DNA of 64,000 nucleotides from Varanus komodoensis (taxonomy: Eukaryota; Chordata; Lepidosauria; Squamata; Varanidae): contig NW_025335268.1 in NCBI RefSeq assembly GCF_004798865.1, positions 74,631,690 through 74,695,689 of the forward strand, written 5' to 3'. Shown here one piece after another: positions 1 to 12,853 of the stretch. The position numbers were made by a program, and so were the translations under genes. The notes beneath the pieces were generated by a model. The model was not told the origin of the DNA. It did no database searches and was given only the letters and a program-made list of their open reading frames with translations. The first letter of the stretch is position 1. Every line of letters begins with the position of its first letter.

Positions 1-3000
1 TGCGTGGTCATGGTGGCGCCGTCGGCCGGGGAGCCCCTCCTGGGGAGAGAGGGGGGAAGCGGTCAGGAAGCCCCGGCACAGAAAGCGCCTCGCTGAAGCC
101 CTGGTGCCCCCCTGGGTGCCCCCCGGGGAGGGCTCCGCACTCGGGGGGCAGCCTGAGCCCTGCACCGGGCCGGGTCTGGGGCCAGCGCCGAGACCGCGGG
201 GGCAGAGGATGCAGGACGAGACTGTGGCATCTCGGACGGGGCCTTCTGTCTGTCCACAGGGCAGCCCCCCCTCGGAAATGGGCGGCAAAAAGCCCGGGCC
301 GTTCACCGCTGAAAGGGGGCCACCAGCTGCTCAGGAAGGCTAAACCGACTTGCAAGCTCAGCAGCCCCGGACGGAAGGGTCTGTGCTCAAAGCGGCGAAT
401 CCCCCACCCCCCGGCTAGGCTCAGGACGTGCAGGTTTCCCTGGGGGAAGGCCAGGACAGAAAAGGGGCGCCAGCGACGATGCGACGGGCAGAACCCCGTT
501 CCGGCGAGAAGCCGTGCCTGAGTGCGGGCTGCGCACAAGAACAAGCGTGGAATAAATGCCCGATCCCAGTGCTACTTAAAGATGCCACCGAAGTGACGGG
601 GGATCGAGCTGGGGCAGCGCCAGAGCTGACAAGCCATGCAGGAAGGCCGGGGAAGGGGGCACGGGCAAGGGGCAGCGCTGGGCTCTCCCCTGGGGAAACG
701 CCCCTCTTCCCCTTGAAGCCCCTCCTGGGGACCCACGGCTGCCCAGACCCAGCCTCCTGCAACGCCCACCGAAGGCCTGGCTGCCTGCACCAGACACAAG
801 GCCTCCTCCGTGGTGGCCCCTTGATTCATTCTCCTTCAGGTGTCAAACAAAAGCCGCTCTGTTCCCCCAAAACACCTGGCAGGAAATGCGGAACTGCCCC
901 CGAAGGATCCCATGCAAAGAGCCCTTCTCGGGAGGCTGACGCGGTGCCTGCCCTCTTTAGTCATCCGGTTGATTTGCGCTGCACCTCATTTGTCTATTAT
1001 CTTTGCATAACCCACTTTGCAAGCCATACGTGCAAAGGCACGGTACAGATCTTTTAAATAAAATCCCCTATTATTTTTAAATTAGTTAAAATTTTAAATA
1101 AAAGGCCTTTTTCTTCTACAACTGCCCATCAAAGGAAGAAGCTTCATGAACTCCCCCCCCCCCCCATGTCCCCTGCGGCCGCCGTGGCCCATTCAGGACG
1201 CAAACCCCATGGCAGCACCCAGAGTCTTCCTCAGGAACAAGGGAATCCAGGAGCCCACGGAAATTATGCAAACGAAGAAAACCTGCACAGAATCGCTCAC
1301 TGCAGGCAGCCAGTCCTGATCCCGGGAATTTGCTGCCCAGGGTAGGGAAACCCTGCTTCTAACCAACGGAAATCCAACACAGCCATACCAACCGGGGATG
1401 ATGGGAGCTGTGGTCTCACACTTCTGGAACGCGCCAGAGAGCAGAAGACAGAACTAACCAGCCACCTGGCCGGTTTCTCTGCAAAGTCGCAGATGGCCAA
1501 GCACACCTGGATTGCCAGCCTGAGTCTGCTAGCGGCAAGGTGTGCCGCCACCGGACAATCCCCCCCGCCCCACACACACACCTTGGGGGCCAAGTGCGGG
1601 CTCAGGAGCTGCACCATCCCTTCCTGACATGTGGAACCTGCCAGCGTCGTCCCCTCCTCCCTCGCCTGTCGCTGTCGCAAGCGGCTGATGAGTCCCACAC
1701 ACATTTCTTTTTAAAGCTCAAGATGACTCTAATCTCCCAGGATGACTCAAAGGCTCCCGTTCTGGTTCTACAGGTGTGACCGCACCGCTGAACTCGCAGT
1801 GGGGCCGTCCCCAGTGATGCTCTTCTGCTTCCTCGCCCTCTCTCTCCCCCCACACGCGCATGCATGCATGCATGCGCACGCACCACGCGCACGCACGAAT
1901 CTAGCCTGGGTCAGCAGCCTGGAACTGCCAGCCTGGTTTCTGTCGTCTTTCCAGAGTTAGCCCTCCTGAGCACCCGACGGCCCCCCAGCTGCCCTCCCTC
2001 TTCTATCCCAAAAAGCCTTCCTCTCAGGCAGCTAAGGCTCACGGCTTCATCTTGAGCAGTTCAAAGAAATCCCCGTCTTGGGGTCGAAAAAACGTGCCGC
2101 CTTCCCCTTTTCCCCCTGGGTTTTTGCCTGCGGCCAGAGGATGGCCTTGACCTGAAAGTTTCGGCCTCTCGGAGGTCTTTGCATTTGGTACGGCGATTAC
2201 AGAGCCGACTGGGCAAGTGACCAGGGCGCTCTGCCATTTATAAGAGCACATCCGAGCAGTTTGCATTTCTGACTGCTGGCCTGGGATGCAGCTTTGCATT
2301 CTGGGTTAAAACACGCACGGTCTTGCACTGCCCGCCGGGTTCATTTCATGCACTTAATAAACTTCAGATCAGTAATTCATACAAGCTTACAGTCTGAATT
2401 GGCAGTTTGTTTATATGCTGATTGTGGTATTTTATCCTGTTTTCATTTTTTAAATATTGTATGTACTATTACTGTATGCAGAATACTAGAGTCAGCTACT
2501 TTGGGATTCTTGGAAGGAAAAGGGGGATGCAAGGAAGACGGGTTGATGTTTGGTCAAGCCCTAGCAAAAGGGAACGCCGTGGAACATGGGGATGTGGGGT
2601 GGGGGGAGAGACAGAGAGGGGGGGGCCCTTTTCGGGTCTTCCCCACAAAACCCACACGGTGCCTGTGAGCAGGTGGCTGCTCCTTCAGGGGATGCACATC
2701 CAGCCACAAGCAGCCAGGCATCTTGAGAAAAGAGCACGGCAGCCCCGCACCCCTGAAGGACCTCGGAAGGGGAAGCCTGCGCTAGGAGAAGGGAGGAAAG
2801 GGGGCAGCCCTCCACAGGCGTGGGGATGCCGACGAAGAGCCCCTGTCCCAGCGCAAGTCGTGGGACTATTATCACCCCAGACAGTGTCTAGGAAGCAAAG
2901 AACGGGAAGGGAGGATGCACTAGATGGGAGGCGCAGCAGAGCAAGCCCTGCCCGGTAACTTGGCAATCGCGGGCGGACCGTTTTCCTGTGCTCTCTCGGT

Positions 3001-3590
3001 GTTTGTGCGGATGGGGCAGGACCAGGGGGCACTGAAGGGGGATAAGCTGCAGCGCAGAGGAGGAGACAAGACTGGCCAGGACAGGACCTTACCGGAAACC
3101 CCACACGCCGAGCACTGATCACAAGAGAAACCCTGCCAGAAGCGATCTTCAAGACCTTCCTTCTGCAGGATTGAAAAGGAAGCTGTGTAAATACGGCGGG
3201 TGTGGCAAAGAGACGTGGAGCCTGACCGGTGTGAGGCAAAGCCACTCTGACGATGCTCCCGCAGGCCATCAGGAGAGACACGGACAATTATGAGAAGAAA
3301 ACTTGATTCAAATCAATGCTTTAACGGGCCATTGATCTTGCCAGTTAAATCTTTAATTTAAATGGCTTCAGCTATCAAGGCTCAACCTTGGGACGCAATC
3401 CCTATGCGTGTTCAGGCTGGGAGTCGCCGGGCTTTTTGCCTGCCTAAACATGCCTCGGATCGTGCCCCTGAGCTGTTCGTTTGATGCGCTCTGCACAGAA
3501 ACCAAGACCTTTGCTGGGAGAGGATCAAGTTTATCTTCCTCAACATGGTGCATAGAACGCTGAGGCCCTCAAGGTGCGGATCCAGAGGTG
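1..3590. other. intergenic, no recognisable gene
   Basis: GC-rich DNA with no reading frame resembling a known protein family and no convincing exon set. It contains AT-rich patches near 1040-1110 and 2340-2480, each with AATAAA-like hexamers that could belong to a 3' UTR of a gene to the left, but no coding end is visible. There is a purine/pyrimidine-alternating CATG/CACG run at about 1851-1896 and a poly-C run near 1147-1156. Confidence 0.5.
1851..1896. repeat. CATG/CACG simple repeat
   Basis: Alternating CA, CG and ATGC units form a short simple repeat, which could adopt Z-DNA because of strict purine/pyrimidine alternation. No gene is nearby. Confidence 0.7.
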
Positions 3591-3740
3591 TTCGGAACAG
3601 AACCTGATCTGGATGGCAGGTGGGCATAAAGGGCAGGGCCTTTTCTATCGTGGCACCAAACTCCTGGAACATCCTGCCTGGGGACGTACATTTGGCCCAC
3701 TGCTGCTCACACTCCAGCTGAATCAGCTGAGCCTGTTCTC
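3590..3740 (+). mobile_element. degraded L2-like LINE 3' region
   Basis: The text 'agggccttttctatcgtggc' followed by 'ccaaactcctggaacatcct' resembles the last coding/3' part of squamate L2-like LINEs, which carry a recurrent 'gcaccaaactgtggaatgcc' motif. A better copy of the same motif is at 21.9 kb in this window. It is short and strongly diverged, so the family call is tentative. Confidence 0.4.
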
Positions 3741-3836
3741 TTTCACGGAATGAATGAGATTCGGTCGCCCTTTTTCTTACACGGCTGGATAATGTTGTCT
3801 AGACTATTTTTTCACAGATTTGCAAGGGAAAGGACT

Positions 3837-4290
3837 CCTCACTGGAGGCCAAGAGCACCCACATTTCTGTACTCCTAATTACTACAGATGAGTGTGAAAG
3901 CTGGGCAGTGAAGACAGGAAGAAAGTGTTCGGAGCTTAGCACTGGAGGAGAAATTGGCCAATACCCCGGATCAACAAGCTACAATTGGCAAATATCTCGA
4001 ATCGAGACAAACAAGTGAGCCCTGGATCGAATCAAGGCAGAGCTTTCCCTGGAATCACAAAGGACAAAACCGAGGCTGTCGTACTTCGGACACATCCTCA
4101 GCAGGCCAGACTCCCTGGAGAAGACCACACGCCAGGAAGGTTGAAGGCAGAAGAGCAAACGGAAGAACAAGTGGGAGACAGACCGGCCCCATAAAGGCCG
4201 CTACAGCCTGGAACGTAAAGGCCCTTCTGGCGGGTCTGTAAATTCTCACGGTCGCCCCAGTCACTGGATGGCACCTAACGCAACATCGGG
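3837..4290 (+). mobile_element. BovB/RTE LINE fragment (3' part of ORF2)
   Basis: Translated pieces match the end of the BovB/RTE reverse transcriptase ORF: CESWAVKTGRK near 3891, then LSYFGHILSRPDSLEKTTRQ near 4076-4135. In the family this segment follows the RT domain (typical wording GCESWT...; YFGHIMRR..DSLEK). The copy is 5'-truncated, interrupted by stops and clearly inactive. The 3' end blends into a TGGATGGCACC-type tail near 4265. BovB is a horizontally transferred RTE-clade LINE common in squamates, which supports the organism call. Confidence 0.75.
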
Positions 4291-4399
4291 TTTGGGTGAC
4301 ACTGCTTTCAATTTGGCATTTTGAAATAATACTATTCTTGGCTGTTTGAATATTTTTTTACAGAAAGGAGGGGTATAAACTCTCTCTCTCAAAAAGAAA

Positions 4400-6610
4400 A
4401 AATCAGATGCAGAGAGATGGCCTTCTGCAAGCAACCTAGTGAGATCCAAAGACACAAAAAATGCATCACCACAGGGAAAAACACGGAATTTTGCTAGAGC
4501 AAAAATACTGGTTAGGCAGCCAGGAAATCGCCTCTGAAGGTACAGGAATGCCCCAAGGGATCAGTGGTCAGGAATGCTTAACCTTGAAAAGCGGCCGTGT
4601 CGGCCACTGATACCATGCGCTAATCCCACGGAACTGGGTATTTTCCACAGCCAGCCGCCTTGCGCAGCTCCTCCAAGCAGCGCCGGCGCTCCACCTGGCA
4701 GAGTGCTCGTGATGTGCAGAAACTCTTCTGGGCTTGTGCACATGGACCAGGGAGGACCAGAGAAAATTGGCTGGTGAGGACAATTATCTTGAGAAAACGG
4801 TTGTGGGGGGCAGAGCAGAGCATTGCAGTCACAAGAGCACCCGCCATTATCTCGATGGTGAATTCACGAGCCGGGTGCAAACCAAGCTGGGGCATCTGGG
4901 AAAGGAAGGCGCATCAGCAGGTGCGGGGAAAGTCCACAAAGAGGGAAAAAACAAAGTTTAGGGTCAAAATGCCAGAGCCCACCTCAAGCCCAGTGAGGAC
5001 CGATGCGAAGTAGTGCCAGAACAGAGAAGCAGAGCGAGCCAGAAGGGACCTCCCGGGCCATCTAGTCTGACCCCCGGCTCCAGCCGGCTCTGCTCACGAC
5101 ATGCCCACCATGTGCATGCCCAGCCTATCCGTGAACACCCTTCCCCACTCCCACGGAAGGGTGTCTGGACCCAGCCACTGCCGCGAGGCATCCGCCAACG
5201 GCCAAAGGTGGAACAGGTGAGCCACCTGCCCAGATGCTGGCGCGGCACGAACGCTGCCTCTTTGTTTGTGCAGGGTCCCCCGTGCCCAGGAGCGGCACAG
5301 AAATCCCTCGCAATAATTCTGCAGAGGGCAAGACAAAAGGCCGCCTGGGCAGCGCATGCGGCCCACACGGGGCTGAAGGCGGTGGCACGGGCCACACGCG
5401 AGGCGACGGCCGCCAGGCGCGGAACCACTGCGGCCCGGGTGGCTGCCCGTCCAAGGACCAAACAACCCAGAACGCACCCCCAAAGCCAGGGCGGGCCAGA
5501 GGCAAGCGGGCTGCGGAAAGAGGAGGGCAGGGCAGCGTGGCTGGGTGCCCGGGGGCTTCTCCCGGGAACGACGGTTCATCATAATGCTTTGCGCCAAGCC
5601 CCCGCTCGGCTGCCCCATGCCCCCGCAGCACCTCCGGCCCACGGCAGCCGCAGCGAAGGCCGGACTGGCCAACCCAGTGGCTCTCCGCTTGGGCCTTTGG
5701 CCGGGCCTGCCGGGGAAACCCGCCAGGAGGTGCCACCATGAATACGGAGCGGGGTGGAGCTGCCTTGAGGAGGCCACGTGGACGGCTGTCTCTGAGTAAG
5801 CTTGCGGGACTCCATTTTACTCTGGGAGGGAAGGAGCGACACTGCCGTAAACACCACAGGTGTGCATTTGCAAAGAGGAGTGAAATTCTACCTGAAGAAA
5901 AGCAAATCTAATTCTGCCGGGACGCAGGTGATGGAGGCGCCGGCAACCTGTGGAACAGACGGAGGAGATCTAACACGCATCCCTGGCCCCGGCCTGGCCA
6001 GGCACCTGTCTTTGTGCCCACGGAGCCCCGGAGACTTGTGGAAAGAGTTCCCGGAGGGGCAGAACTCCCTCCAGTGCAACCACCTGTCCACTTGGGATGG
6101 CGTTGTTTCCTGGGGGCCATTTTAGGTACGACACAACGTCTCGGTTCAGACGACACACTAACCCAAGGACTGAGCCCGGGTTGACTGGGGGCTGCTGCTG
6201 GGGGTTCTCTTCCTGGGCTGCTTGTGGCTAATAAGGCACGTTCCGTCATCTAACCACGGTTTGGTCAGGCAACATGCAAATGTAGAAACACACGCAGTAT
6301 TTTGCCCTCACTGAGCTAAGTTACATATCTGCGCCATAAAGAGATTTGTGCTTAAAGAGCACATCTCTCCCAGGAAGGTAATGTTTTTGGAAGTCCTGAA
6401 GCAACCTTTCCTGCCTTGCCTGTAAAGCTTTTCTCCAGATTTAATTCTGCCACTTGTTCTTATGTTTCTAGGAGAATCACAACGTCAGCAGCCAGGCAAA
6501 TCCAGAACTTGGCACAGACGTGGCTGCAAAGAACAACACCCGTGTGGTGTGTGGTTAGGGCCTCGGAGCTGGTTTTAGTCCATGCTGCCTTGGGGAAAAG
6601 GTGGGCTATG
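4400..6610. other. intergenic, no recognisable gene
   Basis: GC-rich sequence with only shadow reading frames. The one recognisable item is the antisense CR1-type tail listed at 5014-5130. I see no splice-site-bounded coding segment. Confidence 0.5.
5014..5130 (-). mobile_element. CR1-type LINE 3' tail, antisense
   Basis: The reverse complement reads 'gagccggctggagccggggg' followed by 'tcagactagatggcccggga', the same unit found in sense at about 21572, 42355 and 48341. In the best copy (48.4 kb) it ends in tandem TTCTATGT-like octamers, the hallmark of CR1-clade 3' ends. It is a short 5'-truncated copy. Confidence 0.6.
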
Positions 6611-6613
6611 AAT

Positions 6614-6845
6614 TGAGAGGCAGTATGGTACAATGGTTAGAGTGTGGGACAGGGACTTGGAAGACCGGATTCTGGTCGCCACTCATCCATGAAGCTCACG
6701 GGGCGACTTGGGGCCAGAGGCAGACTTTCAGCCTGACCTACCTCACAGGGTTGTCGTGTGCAAAACAGAGAAGAAATGGGAGGTTTGCCAGCCACCCTGG
6801 GCTCCTGACGGGAAAAATGGTGGGGTATAAATATAATAAGTAAAG
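6614..6845 (+). mobile_element. Sauria-type tRNA-derived SINE
   Basis: Begins with a tRNA-related head (AGGCAGTATGGTACAATGGT, an A-box-like segment). It continues through 'catgaagctcacggggcgac' and 'gacctacctcacagggttgt', both diagnostic blocks of squamate Sauria SINEs, and finishes in 'ggtggggtataaatataata', the LINE-like 3' tail. Nearly full length, moderately diverged. Confidence 0.85.
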
Positions 6846-6999
6846 AAACCTGCTATTTAAATGCATTTTAAACTCCTAGCATCTTCCTGCAATCAAAGAT
6901 TTGGATGCTTAGCTGAAATGGATCTGCTAGTGACCCCCCCCCCCCCAGCACTTTTCAGTTTCAGTAGCTACAGGGAAGAAGGAAGTACCCTTAGCAGGA

Positions 7000-9900
7000 A
7001 ACATGAAATCGGGGGCTGAAACACCTCCCCCCCAGCTGCAGGAACTGAAAGCGCAGCCCATCTGCCCGTCCCCCCCTGGAAGCATGACTCATTGTGAGGG
7101 TTCGCTCAAAATGAGGAAAGAGGCCGGCCTGAGAGAAAACGAAACACTCCCCCGCAAGAGCGGGGGCTCACATGGCGCTGAAGCGGGCAGTGCTGCCGCT
7201 TCAGCCCCCGCACGGCATGTGGCCCTGGGGCGCGGCCCTAGCAGACAGCTCGGAAAACCCAGCGGGCCCCGAAAGCGCCGAGGACGCTCCGCAGGCCTGA
7301 GAGCTCCCCGGCGGACGCCCCTTCATTTCTGAGCAACGGTCCTGGTTGCAACCTGGCAAGCTACACTGCCCCGTAAGGGGCTTCCGCTGCGTAGCTCAGC
7401 TAATCCTACACGTACTACTAATTCTAATAATACAGAGCGGCGTCGATAACTCCAAGTTGCTCCATATGGCAGTTTTTCCTGGGGGGCAGAATGGCCATCT
7501 GGCACAGCTGCATTTGGTCAACATAGAGAGACCCCCCCCCCCCAGATCAGCCTTCCCCAAGGTGCTGCCCTGTACATGCATGGCACTACAACTCCCATCA
7601 TCACCCACGACAGAAGGCAAGCCGCGCACAAGCCAGCCTTGCGAAATGGCAGCACGGACGGCCCTTCTTGCTGCACAAACGCGAGCCGTGGCTTCCCAGG
7701 AACCATCTTGCTTTAGAGCCGGCACCGTCCCGCATCTCACCCGGATCGCCTCCCCACATGCGTGGCGTTGGCCTCAAGGCAAAAGTCCACAAATTACAGT
7801 CTCTCTGACACTCTTCAACAAAGGTTTAACTTTACAGCTGCCCTCAGGCTTCTAACCAGTTTAGCAAGAGTTACTTACACTCTGTTTTGCTAGCACCAAG
7901 AGAGTCTGACTTCGCTGCTTCGCGATCTGAAGCTGTCAACTGCATGCATTTGTGACGCTGGATATTACGACTTTCAATGCATCAGCAGTTCCCCCTCTCG
8001 GATGGAAACAGTTTATTTCTAGTTAGAGGCAGAAAGTGAGATGAAACGAAGTAGAACAGACACATTGGCTGCCCGAGACACATTCAAGACGGCCTTCACA
8101 GCTGTGAGGACTCAAAGCGTGCTTTTAAAAAAGCTGACATCTCCACTACCAATACTGACTTCGCTTCTTACAGAAACGTGTCCACCCCGTTTCCTTTTGC
8201 AAACTTTTGGGAAAGGAGATGCCCCATCACAGCAGAACAGACAGCCGCACCACCCAAGCTTCCTCCTGGAAGGCCTGAAATCTAGCCTGCCGCATTCCTG
8301 ATCCAGCCTGGGCCGACCTGGCGCGCTCCAGACGTTCTGCACGGCAACCCCCCCCCCTTCACTCTCACAGCAATAATCTCCTCAACACTCATAAAGTACT
8401 TTCCAGTATTGGCATTTTACAAAGGAAGTGGACACTGTTCCCATTTTAGAGATGGCAAGGCTGGCGGTCAATGATTTGGCCTGAGGCTTTGCCATGGATC
8501 AGGCCAGATCTATTCCTGATGTTTCTTCCTTTTCTGCAAGAAGCTCCCTTCTGTCTGTTCCGCGCCCACTCCTAATGTAGAGAAGAGAGCAAGTCGCGCT
8601 TTTCGAGAAGCGTGGAGGAAAATGCAAGGAGCAGCTCCAGGCAGCAGAAATAACCCTCACGGGGCCATTCCGACAAGCACATCCAGTCCAAATGCCCCTT
8701 TCCCAGGGCCGTGTTCTGGCAGCAGAGGGAGGATTCTGCGGCTTTGAGGCATAGCCTGGCCGTGCTCCGGGACACACGGAAGGGCCATTGAGAAACCCCC
8801 CCCACGCATTCTCGGGGCAGCGTTGCACTTTCAAAAAGTTATTTAAAAGAAAAATACCAAATAAACAGGAGAAGAATAGATGCATCAACATTCATGCTGC
8901 ACTTCAACAGGCAGGTGGGAACAGCTGAGCTAACTGCCTGGTGTGACTCTGTCGTTTAGCTTGTGGAGCTGGGAAAAGCTGCGTTCAGCCCCCTTTGCAG
9001 GCTCCGGCCCGTTGCCCACGCAGATTCAGCAGGTGGCGGCCGCCCTGCCCCTCTCCAAGGGGAAAAGGCTCAGAGCAGGGAAGAGGAGAGAGGCCCCTCG
9101 CCACCCCCAGCAGCACTGGCGGATCCAAGCAGCCGTCCTTTCCACAGTCTTTCCCCTTCCTAGTGGCTCCTCCGCCCTCTGCAACAAACCAACCGCTCTG
9201 TGCAAAGCCCGGCAGCCCTTTTATGGACCCTCAAGTTTAGCTTTCACAAACACTTCCAACATCAGGGCAATTAATGCTTGCTAAGCCTGGCTCCCCCTCC
9301 CCTGCCCCAGTTTCATTCTAAATGCTTTTTTAAAGAGTTTAGATAAGCATCTTCCAAAGATATTTAGAAACACTTTGCAGGTAATCTGCGCTGCCTTAGC
9401 ACAGGAGACCGCGAACCACCTTTTCCAAGCCAGCTTGCAAGCTCGAAAATTGCATGAAGCCATTTCAGAAGGGGAAGAAAGCCGCTAAACCGGCCCGCGG
9501 CCCGGGCACCTCGAGTCAGCCTGTGCGGGCTTCCAGCTGGGCCGTGGGGCGACGCCGAGGGAAGCGCGGAGGGCGGGTTGGCAGACGTGGCCGATCTCGA
9601 TCTCACGCGCGGGACGGGGAGGGTGCTGGGAGCAACTGCACTGCAGCACCGGCACTTTGCATATGCTCAAGCCCCCCCATGACAGCTGGGCTGCAGCTGC
9701 TCGGGCACCACTCCCCAGATGGCCCCTCACCCTCCCCGGGCCCCACCCTCATCCCTGCAGCCACGACCCGTGGCAGGTCCTTGGATTTTGTGCCGAAGGG
9801 CACGTCCGGAGACTCGGTCAGCAGGAGGAGAGCCTGAAGCAAAACTGGACCGGTTTGGAAGGCAAGCTGGCCCAGCCCTTTCGCCTGTGGCCCCGCCCAC

Positions 9901-10150
9901 CGCAGAAGTGCGGCCCCCGAGAGCCCCCCCCACAGGGAATGCGGCCCTCGGACCCCAGGAGGCCTGTGCTCCTGCGACAGAGAGAAAGCCTCTGAGTCAG
10001 ATACCCGGGCCAGGCGAAGAAACGTAGGCTGCGGCCACCGAGGCATCCCGCCGCGGCCTTTCAATTCACGAACACGCCACGCATCTCCAGCACGCGCCCA
10101 TCTCCGAGCCAGGTTCACCAGGCACCTCACAGCCATCGCAGGGTGTGGGG
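7000..10150. other. intergenic, no recognisable gene
   Basis: No frame here looks like a conserved protein and no exon chain is visible. Short palindromic-family remnants ('actacaactcccatcatc' at 7584-7602) and C-runs near 6938, 7531 and 8348 are present. Confidence 0.5.
8385..8505 (+). mobile_element. possible MIR/CORE-like SINE remnant
   Basis: Contains 'cattttacaaaggaag' and 'gttcccattttagagatggc' followed by 'aatgatttggcctgagg', reminiscent of the MIR consensus (CCCATTTTACAGATGAGG..., then a GGTCA-like block). Strongly diverged, so only a weak call. Confidence 0.35.
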
Positions 10151-10155
10151 GTGTG

Positions 10156-10397
10156 GGGAGCCAGCGTGGCGCAGTGGTGAAGAGCATGGGACTGGGACTC
10201 GGACGACCTGGGTTCCAGTCCCCGCTCAGCCGTGCAGCCGGCTGGGTGCCTTTGGGCCGGTCACAGACTCTCGGCCCAACCTACCTCGCAGGGTGGTTGT
10301 TGGGGGGATAAGACTGAGGTGAGAATGAGAATCATCTAAGACACCGCTTGATCCTTGGAAGGGACCAAGGCAGGGTGGAAATACAATAAACAGGCAA
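10156..10397 (+). mobile_element. Sauria-type tRNA-derived SINE, near full length
   Basis: Opens with GGGAGCCAGCGTGGCGCAGT; a pol III A-box lies at about 10165-10176 and a B-box (GGTTCCAGTCC) at about 10211-10221. The body has 'ctcggcccaacctacctcgc' and 'agggtggttgttggggggat', and the end reads 'cagggtggaaatacaataaa'. This is the best preserved SINE in the window and strong evidence for a squamate genome. Confidence 0.88.
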
Positions 10398-10867
10398 ACA
10401 ACCTGTGAGCTCACGTCAATGCACAACTCCTCCTCTGCAGCAGCTGTGCACGAAGCGGAGTGGCCCGTGGCCCGTCACACCCGCACAGCCAGCCACGTGC
10501 CGTGATACGTGCGCCTGTGAGAGAGCCCAGGTTCCCTGCAGAGCACACGTCCCTTCCAGCCTAAGAATAATGAAGGCGCAACGTCTGAACAGCTTCTGTT
10601 CTGGGCCTCTCGGAGGCAGCTCCTCCCGGTCTCTCCGGCCGGACCCCTTCCCCATCAGGCCTGATTTGCGTGAGGCGCTCTGGGGCTTGGCTGCCCCGAG
10701 CAGGACTCCTCAGCGGGGGCAATGCTGAAGCGATGCTGGAGAGTCTGGGCACATCGCACGAACGCTGCCTAGATTAAGGGAGAGGCCTCCTCACGGCCTC
10801 GTGCAGAAGACGGGGCAGGCCCAGTCTCTGCCACTGCGGAGGAGAGGACCAGAGCTGGGGGGTGGGA

Positions 10868-11112
10868 GTTGGAGGAAAGGAGATTGCAGCTGGACACGTG
10901 GAGACACTTCCTAAGGGGGCCGCTGCTCAGTGCAGCAAGCAACGCGGGGAGACGGGGGGTTCTCACTCAGGGCTGCAACTCGGGCAAAGCTTGGATGGCC
11001 GGCCATCCACCAGGGATGCTGCCGTTGCCGATTCCTGCCTTCAGCAAAGGGTCAGACTAAATGACCTCCAAGATACCTTATAATTCTATGATACCAAATA
11101 ATTCTATGAATT
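10868..11112 (+). mobile_element. CR1 LINE 3' end
   Basis: Reads 'gcagctggacacgtggagac', then 'gggatgctgccgttgccgat' and 'agggtcagactaaatgacct', and ends in two ATTCTATGA-type octamers separated by a few bases. Terminal ATTCTATG repeats and the 'agactagatgacct' block identify CR1 3' ends. Only the last roughly 250 bases are present, the usual 5' truncation. Confidence 0.8.
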
Positions 11113-11329
11113 TGTCATGCGCCACATTCTATGAGAGCTGACTCTCAAAACAGTTCAAATGCACTTTCGTTCAGCCCATTTGTATTGAGATCTCTTGGAC
11201 TGGATTCTGGGATTTTTAATTCCATGCTACTTTAGGATTTTATGCTGAAGGACAGCTACCAAATTAAGTAAACCAAACCAAAACTAAAATGTTTATGCCA
11301 GGTACTGCCAGGCCAAAATATTGTTATTA

Positions 11330-11472
11330 CAGTCATGGGATCTATAAGCGTAGATTCTGATAGTGAGCACAGAAAAAAGGATCTCAAAAGAGACCGGTAT
11401 GAGGAGGCTGAGAAATACAGTGAATATGAAACATTCATAGGAAGCAAGGTTCTGGCCCTCCCGCGTGTGAAG
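11330..11472 (+). other. orphan exon-like segment, function unknown
   Basis: An open stretch is bounded by a fair acceptor (ATTGTTATTACAG ending at about 11332) and a good donor (AAG|GTAAGC at about 11472). The frame from the ATG at 11335 reads a charged peptide containing RDRYEEAEKYSEYE. I do not recognise the protein. The segment follows a CR1 tail and could equally be a scrap of a retroelement coding region or chance. No partner exon is visible. Confidence 0.2.
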
Positions 11473-12825
11473 GTAAGCAAGTCCTGGACAAACCTTACAA
11501 TGGAGGCTACTGTGCCATCCACCGCCCTTCCCTGTGACCAGCAGAAGCAGAACAAGGGCAACATCCACGCACATTCAGAAAGGAAGAAGTGCTCCTGTGC
11601 CGGACTCGCTCAGCCAGCCTGGCTGGGAATGCCGAGAGCTGCGGACCTTCTCCGTCTGTATATGCCCTGGACTGCGACCGTCGTCGGGCAAAAACATGCC
11701 ACTGCAAGAACCATGATTTCGTCTGCATAATCAATGCTGGCCGAGAATGGCGCTTCGCTTGGCGCAGTGTGCAGAGGTCGTCCGTCGAGGGAGCCCCCTC
11801 CGCAGGTACGCCAGCATGGCTGCCCCTCGAGAGAACTCTGGCCCATGCGGCAAACAGCTCCTGGCGCGGAACCAGCAAGGAGAGCGCAGCAACAGCCTCC
11901 CCCAGCACCGGTCCTGCATGTGCTTGGGGACGGTGGCGTGTGTGCCGGGGGGAGGCAGGGTCAGGGCGAGTTTTCTAACAACTTTGCAGACAGCCAACTT
12001 CTGGGGAACTCTGCTGCTCCCCGGCCCAAGCCTGGGGGGAAAGCGCCAGCACGCTTCACCAGTCCGGGCACCGGCAGCCGTGCCTCACTCGGCTTTGGCC
12101 CTGGAAGCCACTTCCTGACCTACCCATGGCCTCTGAAGGAGTTTCTCTTCTGCTATTCCGGGCGCCCCTCCCTTCTGCAGCTCCCTGCTGGGCGCTGCAT
12201 CAAAAGGCAAGCAAGCTCACTTCTCCTTCCTCGCCATGCGCGCAAAACCTCAGCAAGCTCAGAGATGCAGCTGCAGCAAGAAACATCCTTCGTGCCCTAA
12301 GACGCTCAAGGGGGCCCTGAGCCCAGTCTCCTGCCTCCAACGGTGGGCAGCCCCCAACGCCTGACATTCAGAGACACCCTGCGTTTAACGCGGAGGGCCG
12401 GCCGCTTCTCGCCTTGTCCTCCAAGATCTGCCGAGCGGTCTTCCAAAGGCCCTAAGCCAACGATCGCAGCCCACCTTGCAGCAGCAAATCCCGCAGCTTC
12501 ACCAAGCGCCCTGTGAAGACCCAGATGCGAGGAACACACAGGTGCAGGAGCACGTTATCTGACCAGGCAAAAGGCACCGGGCCAGGAGCTTCCGCGCAGT
12601 CACGGCTGCCCAGAGCACGCAGCCAGCTGCCGGCTATCAAAACTCTTGGAAGAATGGCTTGAAACCTCCGCTCATCCCATCGCCTTCCAAAGTTTGTCTT
12701 TCTAGCACTGCGGTGATAAGGTTCCCTTGCTTGTTTCGGCCTCCAGCTTAAACACAAACGAGACTGGATCAAGAACGCCATCATTATTCACACACACAAA
12801 ATCAAAAACGAGTTTGGGAAGAGAA

Positions 12826-12853
12826 GGAAGCAAGCAAGCAAGCAAGCAAGGAA
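12826..12853. repeat. (GCAA)n microsatellite
   Basis: About six tandem AAGC/GCAA units, preceded by a short CA run at about 12790-12798. Confidence 0.85.
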
